Shown here: piece by piece, positions 9,101 through 16,967 of the stretch
Layout: the number at the start of each line of letters is the position of its first letter
How positions within the stretch are numbered: position 1 is the first letter of the stretch
Origin: CADCWK01 sp965218235
Lineage (GTDB): Bacteria > Chloroflexota > Chloroflexia > Thermomicrobiales > UBA6265
Assembly (NCBI GenBank): GCA_965218235.1
Contig: OZ244595.1
Coordinates: forward strand, 1,488,001 to 1,552,000
DNA length: 64,000 nt
Direction of reading: 5' to 3'
Position numbers and translations under genes: made by a program
The notes under the pieces: model-generated
What the model was told of the DNA's origin: nothing
Seen by the model: the letters and a program-made list of their open reading frames with translations, nothing else
Databases searched by the model: none

Positions 9101-9907
9101 TCATGGTGTCGGCGCCGGTGCTGGCATGGATTCCCAGAGTCGGGTCGAATGGCCGCCGTCGACCATCAGGCACTGACCGGTAATCCATTCCGACTCCGGC
9201 AGGCAGAAGAACCGGACGGCGTTGGCAGTGTCGTCCGACGTCCCGGCCCGGCCGAGCGGGACGAACCGCCGGAACCCTTCGCCCCAGGTCGCCGGCGGGC
9301 CGTTGGTCGGGCGGTCGGGGATGCCGCCGGGAACGACGCAGTTGACCGTGACGCCGTGCGGCCCGAGCTCGAAGGCCATGTTCCGCGTCATCGTCTCGAC
9401 GGCACCCTTGGCCGCGTCATAGACGGCGGCGTTGGTGTGGCAGAGGTGGGCGCCGATCGTCGAGGTGTTGACGATCCGCCCCCGGATGCCACGCTCGACC
9501 ATGTGCCGGGCGGCGTGCTGGGCGAGGATGAACGGCGAGCGGTAATTGACGTTGGTCTGGTATTCCCAGTCAGCGTCTGATACGTCCCAGAAGCTGCCGC
9601 GGATGCTTATGCCGGCGTTGTTGACGAGGATGTCGAGTCTCGGGACGAGGGCCAGCGTCGCCTCGGCCAGCCGGTGCGCTTCGGCGGCGACCGACAGGTC
9701 GGCCGTCAGGCCATGCACCTGGACGCCGAGTCCGGCGATCTCGCCGACGGCCCGGTCGACGTCGCCCTGCTCCCGGCCGTGGACGACGATGTCGCAGCCC
9801 TCGCGGGCCAGCCACTCAGCTGCGGTCCGGCCCAGCCCACGGGTGCTGCCGGTGACGAGGGCGGTCCTGCCGGCGAGACGTTTGCTGGCGTTCTCGGTCT
9901 GCTCCAC
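9101..9907 (-). CDS. SDR-family NAD(P)-dependent oxidoreductase
   Basis: The 268-residue protein has the classical short-chain dehydrogenase order: cofactor loop TGSTRGLG (about 19-26), NNAG (about 97), catalytic Ser in NTSTIG, YDAAK for the Tyr-x3-Lys pair, and a closing WITGQCLMVDGGHS. It is closest in style to gluconate 5-dehydrogenase and KduD-type sugar-acid or polyol dehydrogenases. The GTG start follows GAAGGGGAATC. The SelA-like gene lies 80 bases downstream on the same strand, so the two are probably co-transcribed and act on the same substrate, possibly one brought in by the ABC importer upstream. Substrate not determinable from sequence. Confidence 0.85.
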   Translation of the reverse strand: MEQTENASKRLAGRTALVTGSTRGLGRTAAEWLAREGCDIVVHGREQGDVDRAVGEIAGLGVQVHGLTADLSVAAEAHRLAEATLALVPRLDILVNNAGISIRGSFWDVSDADWEYQTNVNYRSPFILAQHAARHMVERGIRGRIVNTSTIGAHLCHTNAAVYDAAKGAVETMTRNMAFELGPHGVTVNCVVPGGIPDRPTNGPPATWGEGFRRFVPLGRAGTSDDTANAVRFFCLPESEWITGQCLMVDGGHSTRLWESMPAPAPTP

Positions 9908-10015
9908 GATTCCCCTTCTTCACTGATGCGCACAGGACCACGATGCCGGGCCCATTATCGGGAACCGGCCAAAGCTGTCTACGGGGTCCCACGATGAGCG
10001 GGTGGCGCCCTCGTT

Positions 10016-10049
10016 GTCGGGCCAGCGAAGCGAGAGCTCATGGCCCGAC
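10016..10049 (-). terminator. Hairpin terminator of the sugar ABC operon
   Basis: A perfect 9-bp stem, GTCGGGCCA with TGGCCCGAC, around a 16-base loop, 55 bases beyond the stop of the last permease gene on the minus strand. It separates the transporter genes from the SDR gene. No U-tract is visible, so partial read-through is possible. Confidence 0.5.
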
Positions 10050-10103
10050 GTCAGAGCCGCTGCAACGGCGGGCAGGCTGTGTCAACCGGCTTTTCCGACT
10101 GTC

Positions 10104-11030
10104 CTAGCCTTTGAGGGCGCCGGCCGTCAGGCCACCCTCGAGGCGGCGCTGGAAGACGATGTAGACGACCAGCATCGGGATCATCGTGATGGTCAGACCG
10201 GCGAACAGAGCCGACCAGTCGCTCTTGTACCCCTGGTTGAGGTTCAGCGCCTGGAGGCCCTGGGCGATGACGTAGTTCTGCTGTTCGGGGTTCAGGACGA
10301 GTGGCAGGAGGTACTGATTCCATTGACCGAGGAAGTTGAAGATCGCCATCGCGATCAGGCCGGGCCGGGCCAATGGCAGCATGATCTGGAAGAAGACACG
10401 ATACGGACCGGCACCGTCAAGGACCGCCGATTCAGCCAGGTCCGTCGGCAGGCTCTTGAAGAAGCCGTGCATGAAGAAGATCGAGAACGGCAGCGAATAG
10501 GCGATGTAGACGAGGATCAGTCCCTGTTTGGTGCCAAGGAGGTGGAGATCCTGAACGACGAAGTAGAGCGGAACCAGGGCCAGGAAGACCGGGAACATCA
10601 GGCCCGAGACGAACAGGTAGTAGAGCGCCCGGTTACCGGGGAAGGTGAACCGTGAGAGGGCATAGGCCGCCATCGACGAAACCAGCAGCGTGCCAACTAC
10701 GCCGCCAGTGACCACGACGACGGTGTTCCACAGGTAGCGTCCGATGTGAGCCGTCGTCCAGGCGCGCCGGAAGTTGTCCCACTCGAGCGCGTGAGGAATC
10801 GACCAAGGCGAGGACAGGATTTCCGGGTCCGTCTTGAAAGCCGAGACGACCATCCAGAGCAACGGCAGCATGACGGCCAGCGCCCAGATGATGAGAAAGA
10901 GTTGGGAGATGCCCATGAACGTCCACTCGCCGCCGCTCAGGCGCCGACGGGCGTGGCCTTGCCTGGCCGTCGGCTGTGACTCAGCCGCGGACGCGGCGGT
11001 GGATGCGATCCGGGTTGGGACATTGGCCAT
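10104..11030 (-). CDS. Carbohydrate ABC transporter permease, MalG/NgcG type
   Basis: The 308-residue inner-membrane subunit has six predicted transmembrane segments and the coupling motif ESAVLDGAG-x-L-P (EAA loop) that contacts the ATPase. The C-terminus QRRLEGGLTAGALKG is the usual MalG-family ending. It pairs with the adjacent MalF-type gene and the binding protein to import an oligosaccharide. No ATPase is encoded here; such systems often share one MsiK-like ATPase from elsewhere in the genome. The ATG at 11030 has GGGAGC ten bases upstream; an in-frame start at 11201 would add 57 non-membrane residues without homology. Confidence 0.92.
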   Translation of the reverse strand: MANVPTRIASTAASAAESQPTARQGHARRRLSGGEWTFMGISQLFLIIWALAVMLPLLWMVVSAFKTDPEILSSPWSIPHALEWDNFRRAWTTAHIGRYLWNTVVVVTGGVVGTLLVSSMAAYALSRFTFPGNRALYYLFVSGLMFPVFLALVPLYFVVQDLHLLGTKQGLILVYIAYSLPFSIFFMHGFFKSLPTDLAESAVLDGAGPYRVFFQIMLPLARPGLIAMAIFNFLGQWNQYLLPLVLNPEQQNYVIAQGLQALNLNQGYKSDWSALFAGLTITMIPMLVVYIVFQRRLEGGLTAGALKG

Positions 11031-11098
11031 GATGGACGAAGCTCCCTTTTCATGCGTTCGTCTAAGTTCGGACCGTAAATGGAGAATTAGCGCTGGCC

Positions 11099-11989
11099 CT
11101 AATACTCGTAAGTCTCGCGTTGCGTCGATCGCAGCGTCACCACTGAGAGGATGAGCGTCAGGAGCAGCAGCACGACACCGATCGCCGTGGCGAGTCCCCA
11201 TCGGCTCGCGGTGAAGGCGCGGTCATACATGTAGATCGAGACCGTTTCCGTCGAGCGATTCGGCCCGCCCGCGGTCATGACCTGGACCAGCGCGAACATG
11301 TCGAGGGCGACGATGGCGATGTAGACAACGCCGATTCGGACGTTCTCCCAGATCAGCGGCAGGGTGATGGTCCGAAAGGCCGTCCAGCGATTGGCGCCGT
11401 CAAGTGTCGCCGCCTCGTAGAACGAGCCGGGGATGCCCTGGATTCCGGCGACGAAGAGGACCATGTAGAAGCCAACGCCCTGCCAGATCACCACGGCGGC
11501 GATGCACCAGATCGCCGCCGTGGTGCTGCCGAGCCAGGAGCTTGTTAGGCTATCGAGGCCGACGGCGCTCAGCGCACCATTCAGTAGGCCATCGTTGGTG
11601 GACTTGAAGACGTTCTTGAACAGGACGCCGATGATGACGATCGACAGCACCTGGGGAAAGAAGAACACGATGCGGTAGAACGCTGAGCCGGGCACGCCGC
11701 GTGCGCCTTGCGTAAACAGGGTTGCAAATAGCAGCGACAGTGAGATCGTGATGATGGGAATGACGATCAGGAAGAAGAGATTATTGCCGAGTGCATTCAG
11801 AAAGTTGTTGTCATGGGCGAGCTGCTGATAATTCTTGAGGCCCACCCACGGCTTGTCGGGAGAGAACCCGCGCCAGCCAGTGAACGACGAATAGATCGAC
11901 TGCGCATACGGATAGATAACGAAAACCGCGTACAGGATGAGGGCTGGGAGCATAAACGGGACAACCAGGCGATAGCGTTGATAGTGCAT
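11099..11989 (-). CDS. Carbohydrate ABC transporter permease, MalF/NgcF type
   Basis: This 296-residue permease has six membrane segments. It opens with RYRLVVPFMLPALILYAVFV, carries the WVGLKNY periplasmic signature and the EAATLDGAN coupling loop, and ends with RSTQRETYEY. It forms the transmembrane pore with the MalG-type partner 68 bases downstream. The ATG at 11989 is chosen because AGGTGAGG lies seven bases before it; a GTG at 12001 is also possible. A long hairpin separates it from the binding-protein gene, which should lower its transcription relative to that gene. Confidence 0.92.
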   Translation of the reverse strand: MHYQRYRLVVPFMLPALILYAVFVIYPYAQSIYSSFTGWRGFSPDKPWVGLKNYQQLAHDNNFLNALGNNLFFLIVIPIITISLSLLFATLFTQGARGVPGSAFYRIVFFFPQVLSIVIIGVLFKNVFKSTNDGLLNGALSAVGLDSLTSSWLGSTTAAIWCIAAVVIWQGVGFYMVLFVAGIQGIPGSFYEAATLDGANRWTAFRTITLPLIWENVRIGVVYIAIVALDMFALVQVMTAGGPNRSTETVSIYMYDRAFTASRWGLATAIGVVLLLLTLILSVVTLRSTQRETYEY

Positions 11990-12036
11990 GGAAAGCCTCA
12001 CCTGACGCTGCGGACCCGATAGGAATCTGAATGCGA

Positions 12037-12072
12037 GACACCGGCGAACGTCCGAGGACGTTCGCCGGTGTC
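12037..12072 (-). terminator. Intercistronic hairpin between binding protein and permeases
   Basis: A perfect 16-bp stem (left arm 12037-12052, right arm 12057-12072) closed by a four-base loop (CGAG read on the plus strand). It lies 15 bases past the binding-protein stop. There is no T-run, so it probably acts as a partial terminator or an RNase-protective hairpin, allowing far more binding protein than permease to be made. Confidence 0.7.
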
Positions 12073-12087
12073 GGTCCGCAAGAGCGG

Positions 12088-13596
12088 CTACTGACCGGGG
12101 TAGTCCGGCCGCGTGTGCTTTGTGACGCCGCTGTCGGACTTGATCGCGTCGGCGGCCTCCTGGCAGATCTGGCTGAACTCATCGACCGAGATCGCCTGGG
12201 TCATCAGCTGGAACATGGCGTCGTGGGTCGCCTTGTTCAGGTCGACGTACCAGCCGCCGTAATAGGACGTGAGCGTGTTCGTTCCAGCCGCCGCGATGGT
12301 CGCTTGCTGTGAAGCCAGCCCCGGTCCGGCATCCAGCCCCGCGGCCGCGCCGTTGACGACCGACAGCGTCCGGGTATTCTGTGAGAAGTAGGAGGCGCCG
12401 GTCTGGCTGAGCAGCATCCGGATCCACTCCTTGCCGCCCTGCTTGTTGGCGGCTTTCTCGGGGACGAGGAAGTTCTCACCGGCCGAAGCAAAGATCGCCT
12501 CGAATGGCAGTTGGTCGCTGGTCGTCAGGGACGGGATCGGAGAGACGTTCATCTCGAAGGCGTCGACGGCCTCGACGGAACCGAGCGACGAGACACCGGA
12601 CTCGTTCTCCAGCCACGAACCACACGGCAGGAAGACGCCCTTGCCGTTGAACCACTCGGTCTGGGACTGCGTGTGGTCGAGCCCCTCGAAGCCCTGCAGG
12701 ATGTAGCCGTTCTTGGCCAGGTCGAGGATGGCGCTGGCGGCCGCCTTGACCGGGTCGGAGTTCCAGGCGTTGTCCTCGAGGTTGTCGATGGCGCCGATCG
12801 CCGGCAGGCCACCGTTCTTGTAGACAAGCTGGTCGAAGACGAAGCCGCGCATGTACTGCGTGTGGACGCCCGTCGTCACGAACGGCGCAACGCCCGGCAG
12901 GTTGGCCTTGATGTCGGCGCACATCGTCATGAACTCATCCCAGGTCTTGGGATAGGTGTATCCGTTCTCCCGCATCAGCTTGCCGCTGGTCCAGAGACCG
13001 GTGACGGTGTAACCGAGGTAGACGATCTGCTGCTTGCCGTCGAACACACCGGAATCCATCGAGCCCGCGATCAGCGTGTCCTTGAACGTCGTGCCCGGCG
13101 TATCGAAGGACAGCGCCGACATCAGGTCGCCAAGGTCGGCCAGCTGGCCCTGATCGGCGAGCCCGGTCTGGTCGAGGTTGTTGGCACCGGAATTGTCGAT
13201 CACGTCCGGAGGGTCGCCTCCGACGAAGCGTGGCTGGAGGGCTGGGCCGAGGCCCTGACCGTTCTCGAAGGTGATTGCCGCATCCGGGTAGACCTGGTTG
13301 TAGATCGTGTTGACGTTCTCGGCGTAGGCGATGCCGAAGCCACCGTTGAAGATGTACGGATTGAGCGGCGCAGCGGGATCGACGCCAAGCGGGTTGCTCA
13401 TGTCGAACTCGAGCGCAGCGGCCGGCGTCGCGCCCGGCGTGGCGTCCTGGGCGAAGGCCGGTCCCGCCTGCATCATCGCGGCGACGAAAGCCGGGACCGA
13501 GATGCCGAGCGCGGCGGCGCGCTTCATGACCTGACGACGGTTCCAGTTGTTGGCAGTGGCCTCGGCGAACAGTTGCTCGATACGGCGATCCGTCAC
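12088..13596 (-). CDS. Sugar ABC transporter substrate-binding protein, NgcE-like (GlcNAc/chitobiose)
   Basis: 502 residues, exported. The N-terminus has an Arg-rich stretch NRRQVMKRAAALG followed by a hydrophobic core and AFAQ, so export may use the Tat pathway; a short ATPGATPAA linker follows. The mature part matches the NgcE layout in its characteristic stretches: GGDPPDVIDNSGANNLD, VTGLWTSGKLMRENG, TWDEFM, FLPCGSWLENE and a C-terminal RPDYPGQ. NgcE proteins bind N-acetylglucosamine and N,N'-diacetylchitobiose; the ligand here is inferred from that resemblance. The GTG at 13596 is preceded by GGAGGTTG. First gene of the transporter operon; a palindrome in its upstream region could be the operator. 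Confidence 0.8.
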   Translation of the reverse strand: MTDRRIEQLFAEATANNWNRRQVMKRAAALGISVPAFVAAMMQAGPAFAQDATPGATPAAALEFDMSNPLGVDPAAPLNPYIFNGGFGIAYAENVNTIYNQVYPDAAITFENGQGLGPALQPRFVGGDPPDVIDNSGANNLDQTGLADQGQLADLGDLMSALSFDTPGTTFKDTLIAGSMDSGVFDGKQQIVYLGYTVTGLWTSGKLMRENGYTYPKTWDEFMTMCADIKANLPGVAPFVTTGVHTQYMRGFVFDQLVYKNGGLPAIGAIDNLEDNAWNSDPVKAAASAILDLAKNGYILQGFEGLDHTQSQTEWFNGKGVFLPCGSWLENESGVSSLGSVEAVDAFEMNVSPIPSLTTSDQLPFEAIFASAGENFLVPEKAANKQGGKEWIRMLLSQTGASYFSQNTRTLSVVNGAAAGLDAGPGLASQQATIAAAGTNTLTSYYGGWYVDLNKATHDAMFQLMTQAISVDEFSQICQEAADAIKSDSGVTKHTRPDYPGQ

Positions 13597-14038
13597 GGTT
13601 CCAACCTCCAGGAGCTCTACCATTGAGCGTCACGCCGGCAACACAGGGCCGGCTTCTGTCGCGTGCGGCGATCGACCAGGTAGGGCAGGCCCAACCCGCG
13701 GGACCCTCGGATCCCGAAACGATCTCTTGTTTCCGTCGCTGCACGTCTGGACGGTTTGTACACCGTCAGTGGGAAAGGCCGCAAGTGCGCGGGAGACAGA
13801 AGGCCGATTCGTCGGTTCGCGATCGGTGGGAATGAGTCGTTTTACCTACATCATGGGCATTCGACGTGTCGTCCTCCGTCAGTCGCATCCTTAAGGAGGG
13901 CGATCGAGTGGATGCCTTGATCCAGCACGACGGAGAAGAATGGGCGATCCGCTATCGTGGCGATGGCCGCCGGGTCGGCCGTCGACCACGAACGATCGCC
14001 CCTGGGACGAACGCCGCGGTTGTCTCGGCATTACCAGA
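13597..14038 (-). other. 442-base gene-free upstream region of the sugar ABC operon
   Basis: No convincing gene is visible. A reading frame at 13866-14108 on the plus strand lacks a ribosome site and runs into the 3' end of glpD. The only clear structures are the inverted repeat at 13750-13767 and a looser one (GAAAC, 8-base gap, GTTTC) near 13718-13735. Both are candidate regulator sites for the operon reading leftward. Confidence 0.5.
13750..13767. promoter_or_regulatory. Candidate operator upstream of the sugar ABC operon
   Basis: An 18-base palindrome with perfect 6-bp arms (GACGGT and ACCGTC) around TTGTAC, about 155 bases before the binding-protein start. Position and symmetry suit a LacI- or GntR-type regulator; none is encoded nearby. 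Confidence 0.35.
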
Positions 14039-16039
14039 TCAGTGGCCGGTCGTTCCAACCACGGCTTTCAGCGCATGCGGACGGTATCGTGAAATGAAGG
14101 ACCGGTAGTCGGCAACTTCGGCAGCCTGGCGGTCGGCGTCCCAGCCGAGCATCTCACCCGCGACAGCGGCGGCGCGCTCATCGGTGCCGATCCCGCTGTC
14201 CGGGCCGTAGCCGAGCATTGTCCGGCGGAGGAGGATATCCGTCAGGCGCTGAGCGCCCTCGCGCTGGGCGGCGTAGACGACCTCGGCGCCGATCGCACCA
14301 TGCTCGTCGTCGATGACCTCCGCGAGGGCCGGTTCGGCCTGGGCCAGCGTCGCGATCGCGACGGCCTGGGTGCCGTAGGTCCGGATCAGGTGGGCGACGG
14401 TTTCACTGGACAGGTCGGGGAAGAGGCGGGCGAAGCTGACCGCGAAGCCCGGCAGGTCGTCCCGACCGATCGCCGCCCCTTCGAGCTGGCTGCCGGGCAG
14501 CGGTTCCTTCGCCGTCCGGCAGGGGGCATTGGGCCGGTCCAGCTTGGCGTAGACCAGGTCGACGGTCTGCTCGGCCAGCTCCCGGAACGTCGTCAGCTTG
14601 CCGCCGACGATCGAGATCAGGCCGTTGGCGTCGGGGGCGTGGTCGAGAACGAGGTGGCGCCGGGTGATGGCACCCTCGGTCCCGACGCCCTGCCAGGGCA
14701 GGGGCCGGATGCCGCTGTAGGTGTAGAGCACGCGGTCGACGGTCAGGGCGGCGGACGGCAGGACCCGGTTGGTCTCGCCGATCAGGTAGGCGATCTCCTC
14801 GTCGGAGGCGACGACCCGGTCGAGATCGCCCTCGTAGCGGACATCGGTGGTCCCGATCAGGAACAGGTCGTTCCAGGGAATGATGAAGAAGGGCCGGCCG
14901 TCGCTGTGCGCCTCGACGTAGAGGGCGTCCTGCGGCGCGCCGTCGAAGGGCGCAACGATGATGTGGCTGCCCTTGGTCCCGCCGATGAGACGGCCCTTGC
15001 CGATCCGGCCGGAGCGAAACTGCGCAAGGAAGCCGCTCAGGAAGCGCCGGCCGGCCGCAACGACGCTCTCCCGGTCCGGCTCGGTGTCCGCGATCGTGCC
15101 AGACTCGGCTGGGTTGGTGGCATCGGGTTCCCCGTCCTGGGCCGTGTTGTCGTGCTCCGCGGCCGGATTCGCGATCAGCTGTCCAGATTCGTTCTCGATC
15201 GGCACCGGGCCCCGTTGGGTCGAGTCCGCCATCGGCGTCTCCGGCGCGGACTCGTGACCTAGCGTCGCGTCGACCCAAGGTCCCGTCACGTTGACGGTCA
15301 TCTTCGCCGTCACCCGATACTGGCCGCCGCCGAGCAGGTCGGTGAAGACGGCGCCGGTCACCGTCCGGCCATCCATGGTGAGCTCATCGACCCGGCAGTA
15401 GGTCAGGACCGTCGCGCCGTGGTCGACGGCGTCGACCGCGTTCTCGACCGCCAGCCGCTCGGCGTACTCGACCTGGCCGTCGTAGTAGAGCGCCGCTCCG
15501 GTCAGTCCATCCGTCGCCAGCCCCGGTGCCCGGCCGATGGCCGCCTCGGGCGAGAGCATCCGGTAGTGGTCGAGCGACTTGCCGGCGCTGAGGACCTCGT
15601 AACCGATCATCCCGAGCCGAACGAGGCCCTTGCCGCGGCGGTCGCTCCCATAGATCGGGATCATCAGCGGCAGCGGCCGGACGAGGTGAGCGGCCATGTG
15701 CAGCAGCGTCTCGCGCTCGTGGAGCGACTCGCGGACCAGGCCGACCTCGCCGTACTCGAGGTAGCGCAGCCCGCCGTGGATCAGCCGGCTCGACCAGGAC
15801 GTCGTCCCGGAGGCGATGTCGCCCTTGTCGAGCAGGAGGACGTTCAGTCCACGCATCGCGGCGTCGCGGGCGATCCCGGCGCCGTTGATCCCTGCCCCGA
15901 TCACCAGCAGGTCGAATCGGCTGTCACCGAGTTGCTCCACGAGCGGCGACCCAAACCGTAGACTTCCCGTTGCCGGCTTGCTGGCCTCATGTGACCCCAC
16001 GGCAGAGGTCAGGTCCTGATCTCGATCTGGTTCGCGCAT
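14039..16039 (-). CDS. glpD: Glycerol-3-phosphate dehydrogenase with an inserted acidic linker
   Basis: The FAD enzyme oxidises sn-glycerol-3-phosphate to dihydroxyacetone phosphate at the membrane, passing electrons to quinone. Visible: FAD loop VIGAGINGAGIARDAAMRG (about 47-65), SSRLIHGGLRYLE, VNVTGPWVD, KGSHIIV, IPWNDLFLIGTTD and IVGGKLTTFRELAE, then the C-terminal helical domain. At 666 residues it is longer than the usual 500-580. The excess is an unconserved N-terminal ~40 residues and a stretch of roughly 70 residues rich in E, D, P, A, T between VDATLG and RRFLSGF. The ATG at 16039 has GAGGAT upstream. Works with glpK and the TIM-family gene further along. Confidence 0.92.
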   Translation of the reverse strand: MREPDRDQDLTSAVGSHEASKPATGSLRFGSPLVEQLGDSRFDLLVIGAGINGAGIARDAAMRGLNVLLLDKGDIASGTTSWSSRLIHGGLRYLEYGEVGLVRESLHERETLLHMAAHLVRPLPLMIPIYGSDRRGKGLVRLGMIGYEVLSAGKSLDHYRMLSPEAAIGRAPGLATDGLTGAALYYDGQVEYAERLAVENAVDAVDHGATVLTYCRVDELTMDGRTVTGAVFTDLLGGGQYRVTAKMTVNVTGPWVDATLGHESAPETPMADSTQRGPVPIENESGQLIANPAAEHDNTAQDGEPDATNPAESGTIADTEPDRESVVAAGRRFLSGFLAQFRSGRIGKGRLIGGTKGSHIIVAPFDGAPQDALYVEAHSDGRPFFIIPWNDLFLIGTTDVRYEGDLDRVVASDEEIAYLIGETNRVLPSAALTVDRVLYTYSGIRPLPWQGVGTEGAITRRHLVLDHAPDANGLISIVGGKLTTFRELAEQTVDLVYAKLDRPNAPCRTAKEPLPGSQLEGAAIGRDDLPGFAVSFARLFPDLSSETVAHLIRTYGTQAVAIATLAQAEPALAEVIDDEHGAIGAEVVYAAQREGAQRLTDILLRRTMLGYGPDSGIGTDERAAAVAGEMLGWDADRQAAEVADYRSFISRYRPHALKAVVGTTGH

Positions 16040-16169
16040 CGGTCTGATCCTCGTCCCACTGGTCGTCCGCCGGCGGACGCCACGCAGTGCGGTCCTGGTC
16101 AGTTCAGGGTATCGCAGCCCGTTCATCGTTGCGATCTGGCGGACGCTTCCGCGGAAACCTCCGCTTTTC

Positions 16170-16262
16170 GGGAGGCTGATCGTAGTGATCCCGACGGTCG
16201 TCCTGTTCGTCTTCCTCCAGCGTTTCTTCATCCAGGGGCTGACGATGGGCAGCAACAAGTAG
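16170..16262 (+). pseudogene. Remnant C-terminus of a MalG-type sugar ABC permease
   Basis: Read in the plus frame ending at the TAG of 16260-16262, the last ~30 residues give a membrane segment LIVVIPTVVLFVFLQRFF followed by IQGLTMGSNK. This matches the invariant end of MalG-family permeases (P-x-LFLF-QRYFVQGLTAGAVK). The preceding codons (from about 16100) are no longer permease-like and there is no start, so only the tail survives. A hairpin terminator follows 56 bases later, as expected for the end of an old operon. The intact gene was probably the last permease of a sugar importer, perhaps the partner of melA downstream. Confidence 0.6.
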
Positions 16263-16317
16263 CCGATCGGCCGGCGGTTTGCCCTCGTCGCGTATCATGG
16301 GGATGGATCTGACAGAG

Positions 16318-16352
16318 CAGCGCCCGGGCCGGTTCTCCCGGTCAGGGCGCTG
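16318..16352 (+). terminator. Hairpin terminator, probably of the lost permease operon
   Basis: An outer 8-bp stem (CAGCGCCC with GGGCGCTG) encloses an inner CCGG/CCGG stem, followed by TCGTTCGG. It lies between the permease remnant and the next plus-strand gene and has no other obvious gene to terminate. Confidence 0.55.
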
Positions 16353-16477
16353 TCGTTCGGTCTCGTCCTGGCGGTTCAGCCGGAGCCGGGCCTAGCAAGT
16401 CGATCATCGGAGCGCCGGTCCTGTTTGGCGTGGCCGCAAGCGGCAGCGACCGATTCACCCTCTGAGGAGAGCGCCCG

Positions 16478-16771
16478 ATGGACGAGAGCTACATGATGTT
16501 CGGCCCGATCGATCGAAGAACCGATACGCTCGACATGACCCTGACGACCGGGCTGGCCCGCTACGCCGCGAAGTACGGCGTGACGGTGACTGAGGCGATG
16601 GTCAACCCCGCCGTCGTCGAGTCCGTTACGCCGGTCGAGGGACTGACGATCACCGCGAACGTCGTCGTGCCGCCGACCGAGGTCTGGTTGATCGCCCGCA
16701 AGGCCGTCGTCGCCGTCGTCCCGATCGAGGCGGTCCTCGAGTCCGACATCGAAGTGGACGTCGCGGAGTGA
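16478..16771 (+). CDS. Small hypothetical protein, 97 residues
   Basis: Begins MDESYMMFGPIDRR and is preceded by GAGGAG at the right distance, so translation is plausible. The composition is acidic and Val/Thr-rich with alternating hydrophobic residues (VTVTEAMVNPAVVESV, ANVVVPPTEVWLIARKAVV), suggesting a small beta-rich soluble domain. No signal peptide or membrane segment. It lies between an old terminator and melA on the same strand, 196 bases before the melA start. No family recognised. Confidence 0.55.
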   Translation: MDESYMMFGPIDRRTDTLDMTLTTGLARYAAKYGVTVTEAMVNPAVVESVTPVEGLTITANVVVPPTEVWLIARKAVVAVVPIEAVLESDIEVDVAE

Positions 16772-16967
16772 CCAGTGTGGCGGTAGGTTCCGATCTTCGG
16801 GGCCGAGAGGCGTCGGGAACGATGCCAACCAGACCGAGACGCGACTGACCAGCGCAGCTCAGGTGTTGCCCCACAGCGTGGTGGTGTCATCGTTCGCCCA
16901 TTTGCGCGACACTCTCCGGAGACGGCCTCCATTGGCACGGGCCATGGCCACCACCGGAGCTGGAAAC

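Noticed and set aside
13866..14108. Possible 80-residue gene on the plus strand
   Set aside because: GTG start without a ribosome site, poor composition at the end, and overlap with the 3' end of glpD.
16040..16258. N-terminal extension of GlpD up to an ATG at 16258
   Set aside because: The extra 73 residues have no flavoprotein character; the plus strand there encodes the permease remnant, and a good ribosome site marks the start at 16039.
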